A DNA stretch of 11,263 bases, from positions 1 to 11,263 of the forward strand of contig JAFSAK010000099.1 of the NCBI GenBank assembly GCA_017441045.1. The letters run 5' to 3'. Shown piece after piece: positions 5,845 through 11,263 of this stretch. The position numbers and the translations under genes are program-made. This DNA is from Clostridia bacterium (lineage in GTDB: Bacteria > Bacillota_A > Clostridia > Oscillospirales > Acutalibacteraceae). The notes under the pieces are model-generated. The model had not been told where the DNA came from. It searched no databases and was given only the letters and a program-made list of their open reading frames with translations. The first letter of the stretch is position 1; every line of letters starts with the position of its first letter.

Positions 5845-7749
5845 TTGGTTCAATATAAAATTAAGGATGCCTTTAATCCCGTAGCTTTGGAAAACTTAAA
5901 ATTGGAGGGTAAAATCGCCCGACTTACCGATATTTTCTTTGAAGAGCGCATTTTATCCGATTTTGCTAAAAATACGGTTTATAAAGAGTGTGAAGATGCC
6001 TTTAAAAATCAGGTGGACGACGAAACTGCCGTTCGCTATTGGCAGGGCGAGTTCTGGGGTAAGTGGATAATAAGCGCGGCAAGGGTTTGCCGTTACAAAA
6101 ACGATGAAAATTTAAAAGAGTTTTTGAAAAATGCCGCTCATAATCTTTTGACCGTTCAGCGCGAGGATGGATATATCGGAACCTACAAAGATTCTAAAAA
6201 TGTTTTTGCCGCCGACCCTGCCGTTACAAAAAGTATCATCGGTTGGAACTGCGATTGGAACTGGAATATATGGTGCAGAAAATATACCCTTTGGGGACTT
6301 CTTGAGGTTTATTCTCTCACAGAGGATAATGAAATATTAAAGGGCGCCATACGCCTTGCCGATCATCTTATATCCGAGCTTAAAGAAATCGGTACCCATA
6401 TATTAGATACGGGTACATTCTGCGGACTTCCCTCGGGCTCCATTATGAAGCCAATGCTTATTTTATACCGTTATACAGAGGATAAAAAATACCTTGATTT
6501 TTGCCTTGATATAGCGGCTCGTTGGGAAACTCCCAAAATAGCAGGTCTTATATATAATTCACTTAACAAAACACGCCTTTGTGAGTGGTATGAAAATTTT
6601 GTGAAATGGTCTAAAACCTATGAATCCCTCTCTTGCTTTGACGGAATAATCGAGCTTTACAGAGTAACGGGTGAGGAAAAATATCTTATTGCCGCCGAAA
6701 ACTTTTACGAGCTTTTAGAAAAAGATGAAAAGAATATACTTTTCTCCGTGGGCTATAATGACCAGTATTATAATGCCGCCCACGAGCAGAATTCTATGAC
6801 CGAGCCCTGCGATGTTATCCATTATATACGACTTTGCAGTGAACTTTTCAAGCTTACCGGCAAGGCAAAATATTTAGATAGTATTGAGCTTGCTTATTAT
6901 AATCCGCTTCTTGCCTCGGCCAATAAGGATGGCAAATGGGGAGCCCGAGCGGTTTGCAGCGCGGGGATTCATACTATGGCCGTAGCTCAATCCAATTTGA
7001 AGTATAATCACTGTTGCGTAAACAATATGCCAAGAGGCCTTTTAAATGCCGCTCAGTCGGCGTTGTTTAGTGACGGTGAGAGTATAACCATAGCCCTTTA
7101 TCACCAATTTGAAGCAGAAATAATGGCAGGGGAAACTAAAGCAAAGGTTAAGGTGAGCGGTGATTACCTTAATACCTCCAATGCCGATATTAATATAAGT
7201 TTTGAGGGTAAATCCCTCCCCATAAGACTGAGAATCCCCGTTTGGACGAGGGTTGGAAAAATCAGCTTTGGCGGTAAGGTTTATATGGCAATGGATGGTT
7301 TCTTCGAGGTTCCCGCAACAGAGAATAGCATTAATATTAAGATAGGGTTTGATAATACTCCTCATATTAATAAGTGGTCGGGAGCGGTTAAGAGACATGA
7401 GTCAAAGGATTGGGAATTTGCCCGTATGGCAGGGCCTTCCCAGTACGATAGAATAATCGGCAGAATTTTGGTAGATGAAGCAAAATGCACCATCAGAAAA
7501 GGCGCGGTATTACTTAGCAGAAGTAAGCTTATAGGCAATACGGGCGAAGAAATGTTTGACGGCGAATTTAAAGCCGATGAGGATATGATGGTTTCGCTCA
7601 CAAAGGGTTCTAATGATGCAGATGTGATATTAAGCTATAAGGCGAGGTTTGAAAAGAACGGATTTGTTTACGAAACCCCCGTTTGTGATTACGCCTCGGC
7701 GGGCAATATAGAAACCGAAGAAAAAGAACTCTATAGCGTGTTTTTCTAA
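5845..7749 (+). CDS. GH127-family glycoside hydrolase (beta-L-arabinofuranosidase-like, DUF1680)
   Basis: A 634-residue protein of the family whose characterised members release beta-L-arabinofuranose by a retaining, zinc-thiolate mechanism. The (alpha/alpha)6 barrel covers about 1-415 and a beta-sandwich region follows (for example PIRLRIPVWTR at 459-469). The key site is present: Glu320 and Cys322 in TEPCD, and the Cys390-Cys391 pair in HCCVNNMPRGL. These match the Glu-x-Cys and Cys-Cys ligands of GH127, where the first Cys of the pair is the nucleophile. The helix after TEPCD and the AYYNPLLAS segment are also family-typical. There is no signal peptide, so it acts on imported sugars. The start is a TTG chosen by the upstream AAAGGGTGG. 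The true substrate could differ from arabinofuranose (a GH146-like relative is possible). It follows the two paralogs on the same strand but has its own promoter. Confidence 0.85.
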   Translation: MVQYKIKDAFNPVALENLKLEGKIARLTDIFFEERILSDFAKNTVYKECEDAFKNQVDDETAVRYWQGEFWGKWIISAARVCRYKNDENLKEFLKNAAHNLLTVQREDGYIGTYKDSKNVFAADPAVTKSIIGWNCDWNWNIWCRKYTLWGLLEVYSLTEDNEILKGAIRLADHLISELKEIGTHILDTGTFCGLPSGSIMKPMLILYRYTEDKKYLDFCLDIAARWETPKIAGLIYNSLNKTRLCEWYENFVKWSKTYESLSCFDGIIELYRVTGEEKYLIAAENFYELLEKDEKNILFSVGYNDQYYNAAHEQNSMTEPCDVIHYIRLCSELFKLTGKAKYLDSIELAYYNPLLASANKDGKWGARAVCSAGIHTMAVAQSNLKYNHCCVNNMPRGLLNAAQSALFSDGESITIALYHQFEAEIMAGETKAKVKVSGDYLNTSNADINISFEGKSLPIRLRIPVWTRVGKISFGGKVYMAMDGFFEVPATENSINIKIGFDNTPHINKWSGAVKRHESKDWEFARMAGPSQYDRIIGRILVDEAKCTIRKGAVLLSRSKLIGNTGEEMFDGEFKADEDMMVSLTKGSNDADVILSYKARFEKNGFVYETPVCDYASAGNIETEEKELYSVFF

Positions 7750-7762
7750 ATTTTATATTATC

Positions 7763-7836
7763 GTAGGGAACGCCCGATGGGGCGTTCCGTTTATGTTTGC
7801 AAAAATTTAAGGGCAGGCGCGTTGGCCCACCCCTAC
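7763..7836. repeat. 74-bp GTAGGG-bounded element with two internal hairpins (possible MITE-like repeat)
   Basis: GTAGGG (7763-7768) and its inverse CCCTAC (7831-7836) bound an insert in the convergent gap. The left part folds as a 9-bp perfect hairpin (7767-7775 with 7780-7788). The right part, rich in GGGC/GCCC, is a weaker hairpin. Short intergenic elements beginning GTAGGG and ending CCCTAC are, from general familiarity, frequent in clostridial genomes. No clear target duplication is visible. The call rests on internal structure alone, since only one copy is in the window. Confidence 0.4.
7767..7788 (+). terminator. GC-rich hairpin after the GH127 gene
   Basis: GGAACGCCC pairs with GGGCGTTCC around GATG, 17 nt after the GH127 stop. 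The tract that follows (GTTTATGTTT) is a poor T-run, so it may only slow polymerase. The symmetrical hairpin at 7847-7877 is the better terminator for this gene. It may belong to the 74-bp repeat-like element rather than to the gene. Confidence 0.4.
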
Positions 7837-7846
7837 AATTCAAACT

Positions 7847-7877
7847 AAAAAAGGAACGGATTTTCCGTTCCTTTTTT
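7847..7877. terminator. Bidirectional intrinsic terminator between the GH127 gene and secF
   Basis: A perfectly symmetrical hairpin: six A's, GGAACGGA (7853-7860), loop TTT, TCCGTTCC (7864-7871), six T's. Read in either direction it gives a GC stem followed by a T-tract, so it can end both the rightward GH127 transcript and the leftward secDF transcript. It ends 6 nt before the secF stop codon. Confidence 0.93.
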
Positions 7878-7883
7878 GTTTTA

Positions 7884-8822
7884 TTATTTCTTCTTATTTT
7901 TCTTGGGTTTGGCATCCTTATGTTCTCTGTATTTAACCCAGAGGGGACCTGAAACAAAGAGTGATGAAGCGCATCCGGAAATCAGACCAAATATCATAGG
8001 AATTGCGAAGGAGCGAAGAGAGGTTAAACCAAAAATCTCTGAAACCACGATAATGGTAAGCACTGCGCAAACGGTGGTGGTAGTAGTAACGATATTACGA
8101 ACCATTATACGAGTTATGGATTTATCCATATTCTCTGCAACCGAGAGTTCGGGATAATATTTAGCGTTTTCTCTAACTTTATCGTAAATAACGATGGTAT
8201 CGTTAAGAGAGTAACCGAGAATAGTGAGAACAACGGCGATATAGTTAGAGTCAACGGGAAGACGGAAAATTACGCAAGCAAAGAAGCTGACAAATAGGTC
8301 AAGCACCAATGCGCAAAGAGCGGTAAGAGCCGCCGAAACGCCGCCGATTTTTCTAAAGCGGAAACCAACATATACTACCACGAAGGCCGCGGCAAGTAAA
8401 ACTGCGGCAAAACATTTCAGGAAGAAAACACCTGCAATAGAGGGGTTAACCGATTTTGAATCATAAAGAGCAACCTTATTATCCTTAAAGGTTTTGGTGA
8501 GTTCGGTAAGAAGTTTTTCCTGAACTTCTGCAGATAAAGATTCCTTGTCCGCAAGGGTAACGATATAGGTCTTTGTATCGCCCGAAATGGCGGTGTTTTG
8601 GCTTAATTTATATTGTTTGTCAAGAACACCGTCAACAACTTTATCGAAATCTTTCTCGGAAATTTCGCCGTCATACGAATAACTTAAGATGGTACCGCCG
8701 CTAAAGTCGATATCCATTTTAACGCCTGCAAAGAGGGTGATAGCAATACCGATAAGGAAAATTACGGCGTAAACTAAAACCGCTATTTTAAATGCTTTTT
8801 TAGTATTGATAATCTTAGCCAT
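7884..8822 (-). CDS. secF: Protein translocase subunit SecF
   Basis: SecF pairs with SecD in the membrane to use the proton gradient to pull exported proteins out of the SecYEG channel. The 312 residues show TM1 at about 11-33, the signature MDIDFSGGT (36-44), a small extracytoplasmic domain to about 128, then TM segments at about 130-152, 162-184, 192-212, 244-262 and 270-292. The family motif LTILGYSLNDTIVIYDKVREN is at 199-219. The C-terminus is a lysine-rich tail. The start at 8822 is served by GGAGG at 8831-8835; the ATG at 8837 overlaps that site and is rejected. The start overlaps the end of secD by 8 nt, so the genes are coupled. Length is normal. Confidence 0.95.
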   Translation of the reverse strand: MAKIINTKKAFKIAVLVYAVIFLIGIAITLFAGVKMDIDFSGGTILSYSYDGEISEKDFDKVVDGVLDKQYKLSQNTAISGDTKTYIVTLADKESLSAEVQEKLLTELTKTFKDNKVALYDSKSVNPSIAGVFFLKCFAAVLLAAAFVVVYVGFRFRKIGGVSAALTALCALVLDLFVSFFACVIFRLPVDSNYIAVVLTILGYSLNDTIVIYDKVRENAKYYPELSVAENMDKSITRIMVRNIVTTTTTVCAVLTIIVVSEIFGLTSLRSFAIPMIFGLISGCASSLFVSGPLWVKYREHKDAKPKKNKKK

Positions 8823-10197
8823 TTTTCTTACCTCCATACAAGAAGGGCTTTCTCATAAACTTGAGTTGAGATACACTCTTCAACATAAGTTTGGAAGCAA
8901 GTACGCCCATAATAAGATTGAATATAACACCGATTAAAAGTGTATAACCGAAGGAATAGATGGAGCCGGTAATAGAGGTACCAAAGGCGGAGAATATGAA
9001 GGATAGAATCTTGGTTAAGAAACTATCAGAAGTACCGAAGGCACCCATAAGTATGAGAGAAACAATAACGATGGTAACATTACCGTCAATAATAGCGTTC
9101 AAACTATTCTTGTAACCTGAATCGATAGCGCCGTCAATAGTTTTGCCGTTCTGGAATTCATCGCGGATACGCTCTGCGGCGATAACATTGCAGTCAACAC
9201 CGACGCCGATAGAAAGGATAATACCCGCAATACCGGGGATGGTGAGGGTGAAACTTGAAGTTCCGGGGAAGAATCCCGAGATGCAAGCGATGGTGCCGGC
9301 AAGCTGACCTAAGAGGGCAATAGCGGCAACTACGCCGTTAACACGGTAACGGAGAATCATTATAAGGCAAACAACGGCAAACGCGATAGAGCCGGCGATT
9401 ACCATAACTTCCAAAGCATTGGAGCCCAATGTGGGGGAGATAATCTGAAGTTTGCTATCATCAACCGAGAGGGCGAAGGGGAGAGAACCCGCATTTATGA
9501 GGTTTGCAAGTTCACTTGCCGATTCGGCGGTGAAGTTACCGTAGATGATGGCTTGACCGCCTGTAATAGCTTCACTACAACTAGCGGAAGAAATCTGCTC
9601 ATTATCCATATAAATGGAAATATTGGTTTTATTGGCGGCGGCCTGCGCGGTAGCATTGGCGAAGGCGGCGGCGCCTGTAGAGTTAAGGCGAAGGGCTACT
9701 ACATAACCATACTGCTCATCATAAGTAGCGGTTGCGCTTTCAACAACCTCACCCTTCATAAATGCAGGGGTGGAGTTATCACTGCCGCTATGGAAGGAAA
9801 GTTGAGCGGTTTCGCCAAGTTCTCTGATGGCTTCCTGAGCATCAAAATCACTTTCTTCTGCGGCCCAGGGGAAACGAACTATAACCTGATGATTGGCAGA
9901 ATCAAGATAAACCTCATAGTCGGTAATATTATTGTTAACAAGACGGGTTTCAATAATTGCCTTGGCGGATTCCATATCCTCGGCAGTTATTTCGGCATCC
10001 TTAATATCGGGAGAAAATACGGCTTCAACACCGCCGCTTATATCAATACCCCAACGGATATCTTCGGCTCCCTTTGTGTAAACTGTTTTGGTATCGCCAT
10101 AGTAATTGTAAATTCCAAAGAAGGATGCATATGTGAATGCAAGAATCAATAGGAAAATCACAAAGAACCAAAGCTTACCTGTTCTTTTGGACTTCAT
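8815..10197 (-). CDS. secD: Protein translocase subunit SecD
   Basis: SecD, the larger partner of SecF in the proton-driven Sec accessory complex. The 460 residues have TM1 at about 9-30, the family signature WGIDISGGVEAVF (49-61), the extracytoplasmic P1 region to about 258 (with AKAIIETRLVNNNITD at 78-93), then TM2 259-281, TM3 287-308, TM4 317-338 with IPGIAGIILSIGVGVDCNV (320-338), TM5 365-388 and TM6 409-435. The motif usually read as VDANV here has Cys336 in place of Ala. The loop between TM5 and TM6 is longer than usual and repeats AFGTS (386-390 and 404-408). The start at 10197 follows GGAGG (10205-10209) at 7 nt spacing. First gene of the secDF operon. Length is normal for single SecD proteins, which range widely. 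Confidence 0.95.
   Translation of the reverse strand: MKSKRTGKLWFFVIFLLILAFTYASFFGIYNYYGDTKTVYTKGAEDIRWGIDISGGVEAVFSPDIKDAEITAEDMESAKAIIETRLVNNNITDYEVYLDSANHQVIVRFPWAAEESDFDAQEAIRELGETAQLSFHSGSDNSTPAFMKGEVVESATATYDEQYGYVVALRLNSTGAAAFANATAQAAANKTNISIYMDNEQISSASCSEAITGGQAIIYGNFTAESASELANLINAGSLPFALSVDDSKLQIISPTLGSNALEVMVIAGSIAFAVVCLIMILRYRVNGVVAAIALLGQLAGTIACISGFFPGTSSFTLTIPGIAGIILSIGVGVDCNVIAAERIRDEFQNGKTIDGAIDSGYKNSLNAIIDGNVTIVIVSLILMGAFGTSDSFLTKILSFIFSAFGTSITGSIYSFGYTLLIGVIFNLIMGVLASKLMLKSVSQLKFMRKPFLYGGKKNG
8831..8835 (-). promoter_or_regulatory. Ribosome binding site of secF inside the 3' end of secD
   Basis: On the minus strand GGAGG lies 8 nt before the ATG at 8822 and encodes Gly codons near the SecD C-terminus. 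It decides the secF start and indicates translational coupling. Confidence 0.85.
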
Positions 10198-10204
10198 TGG
10201 TATT

Positions 10205-10209
10205 CCTCC
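10205..10209 (-). promoter_or_regulatory. Ribosome binding site of secD
   Basis: On the minus strand GGAGG lies 7 nt before the ATG at 10197, downstream of the predicted transcription start near 10221. Confidence 0.85.
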
Positions 10210-10227
10210 AATTTTAATAATGTAGAT

Positions 10228-10257
10228 ATTATATCATTTAAATAGACATTCTGTCAA
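10228..10257 (-). promoter_or_regulatory. Near-perfect extended sigma-A promoter of secDF
   Basis: On the minus strand, consensus TTGACA (10252-10257), an 18-bp spacer and consensus TATAAT (10228-10233), with TG one base upstream of the -10. Transcription should start near 10221, giving a leader of about 24 nt. The -35 begins 1 nt after the stop codon of the upstream aminotransferase. Confidence 0.9.
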
Positions 10258-10258
10258 T

Positions 10259-11263
10259 TTAATCTTGCAAGAGCTTTTCCAAAGCGGCGTATCTGACGGC
10301 GGCGCAGAGCACCTTGGCGGCTGTGCCGATTTCTTCGGCCGAAGGATAGGTGGGGGCTATGCGAAGATTAGAGTCCTTAGGGTCAAGGCCATAAGGATAA
10401 GCGGCGCCCGCGGGGGTGAGCACCAGACCTGCATTGGCGCAAAGTTGTTCGGTACGCTTGGCGCAACCTTCTAAAACATAAAGACTTATGAAATATCCGC
10501 CTTTGGGATTGGTCCAGCGGGCAATTCCCGTATTTGCCAAAGAAGCATTAAAAGCATCGAGAACATTCTGGAATTTGGGTCTGATGCAGTCGGCGTGACG
10601 CTTCATATGGGCCTTAAGGTCGCTCATAGAACGAAGAAGTCGCGAGTGGCGAAGCTGATTAAGTTTATCGGGACCAATGGTCTGGAACTTCATTCTGCCT
10701 TTTAGCATGGCCACATTGTTGGGACTTGCCGCCTCAACCGCAACGCCTGCGCCGGGGAAGGTGATTTTAGAGGTGGATGCGAAGATAAGGGGAAGGTCGG
10801 GATTACCCGCCTTAACGCACTCATCATAGATATTGAGAAGCTGGTCGCCCTCATCATAAAGGTCGTGAACAACATAAGCGTTATCCCAGAAAATACGGAA
10901 ATCCTTTGCGGCGGGTTTTAGATTCGCAAAACGGCGAACAACCTCATCGCTATAGGTAATTCCTTCGGGATTTGAGTATTTGGGAACGCACCAGATACCC
11001 TTAACGCTTGGGTCCTTAATATATTCTTCAACGGCATCCATATCAGGACCGTTTTCATCCATTTCTATGGGAACAAGTTCAAATCCGAAATACTCGGAAA
11101 TAGCAAAGTGACGGTCATATCCGGGAACGGGGCAAAGGAATTTGAGTTTTCCTTGCAGAAGCCAAGGAGTAGAGCCGAAACCGTGAGTCATGGCTTGAGC
11201 GATGGTATCATACATCATATTAAGGGACGAATTACCGCCTACGATTATCTGATCTTCGGGAAC
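10259..11263 (-). CDS. PLP-dependent aminotransferase, MocR-like/aspartate aminotransferase subgroup 1c type, 5' end cut by window edge
   Basis: The last 334 codons of a fold-type I aminotransferase; the frame stays open to the right edge, so the start and roughly the first 90-100 residues (by comparison with the family's length of about 430) are missing. The family mark GGNSSLN (visible residues 9-15) and IFASTSKITFPGAGVA point to the Aminotran_MocR family (Pfam PF12897), which includes corynebacterial aspartate aminotransferase of subgroup 1c. Active-site residues in visible numbering are Asn98 in SNPEG, Asp127 in WDNAY, Lys166 in STSK as the PLP lysine, and Arg301 in LRIAPT for the substrate carboxylate. 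The methionines at 11213-11218 are internal, not the start, because GNSSLN directly precedes them. There is no DNA-binding domain in the visible part. No terminator separates it from secD. Transamination of aspartate is likely but not provable here. Confidence 0.88.
   Translation of the reverse strand, partial: VPEDQIIVGGNSSLNMMYDTIAQAMTHGFGSTPWLLQGKLKFLCPVPGYDRHFAISEYFGFELVPIEMDENGPDMDAVEEYIKDPSVKGIWCVPKYSNPEGITYSDEVVRRFANLKPAAKDFRIFWDNAYVVHDLYDEGDQLLNIYDECVKAGNPDLPLIFASTSKITFPGAGVAVEAASPNNVAMLKGRMKFQTIGPDKLNQLRHSRLLRSMSDLKAHMKRHADCIRPKFQNVLDAFNASLANTGIARWTNPKGGYFISLYVLEGCAKRTEQLCANAGLVLTPAGAAYPYGLDPKDSNLRIAPTYPSAEEIGTAAKVLCAAVRYAALEKLLQD

Noticed and set aside
7610..7957. Minus-strand frame across the convergent gap
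   Set aside because: It spans the end of the GH127 gene, the repeat-like element, the bidirectional terminator and the end of secF; it is composed of shadow and intergenic sequence.
9553..10152. Plus-strand frame of 199 codons opposite secD
   Set aside because: It is antisense to a certain SecD gene, is Gly/Ile-rich from complementary codons, and has no ribosome binding site.
1..11263. tRNA or rRNA genes, CRISPR arrays, transposase genes, prophage or defence genes
   Set aside because: No cloverleaf, regular spaced repeats, transposase motifs or phage/defence proteins are seen on either strand; the window is covered by metabolic and housekeeping genes.

Overview
The window looks like chromosomal DNA from a low-to-mid GC Gram-positive bacterium, most likely an uncultured gut-type clostridium (Oscillospirales- or Christensenellales-like; this placement is inference). 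The reasons are strong GGAGG/GAGGTG ribosome binding sites, near-consensus sigma-A promoters, A/T-tract intrinsic terminators, separate secD and secF genes, and an MnmE N-terminus of the usual bacterial type. Gene density is high and no intergenic gap exceeds about 150 bases.

Left part. The 5' part of mnmE (tRNA U34 modification GTPase) runs off the left edge on the minus strand. It shares a 138-bp divergent control region with an Lrp/AsnC-type regulator on the plus strand, and each side has a recognisable promoter. The regulator overlaps a class I/II PLP aminotransferase by ATGA, so the two form a two-gene operon that probably links amino-acid sensing to amino-acid turnover.

Middle part. 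Two tandem, clearly paralogous genes (537 and 541 residues) encode a family I cannot name securely. Their N-terminal half resembles a polysaccharide-deacetylase/glycoside-hydrolase-like barrel and their C-terminal half is aromatic-rich and beta-like. Each has its own promoter, which in both cases is nested in an intrinsic-terminator-like hairpin. They are followed by a GH127-type glycoside hydrolase (beta-L-arabinofuranosidase family) that keeps the Cys/Glu zinc-thiolate site. None of the three has a signal peptide, so together they suggest a cytosolic carbohydrate-processing locus. This is the least described part of the window.

Right part. After a 134-bp convergent gap, which holds a 74-bp repeat-like element and a symmetrical bidirectional terminator, secF and secD lie on the minus strand as an overlapping operon behind a near-perfect promoter. 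That promoter directly abuts the stop codon of a partial PLP aminotransferase of the MocR-like/subgroup 1c aspartate aminotransferase type, which runs off the right edge.

Several start codons were moved from the longest reading frame to the codon served by a Shine-Dalgarno sequence, because the longest start lies inside a promoter or inside the Shine-Dalgarno itself.
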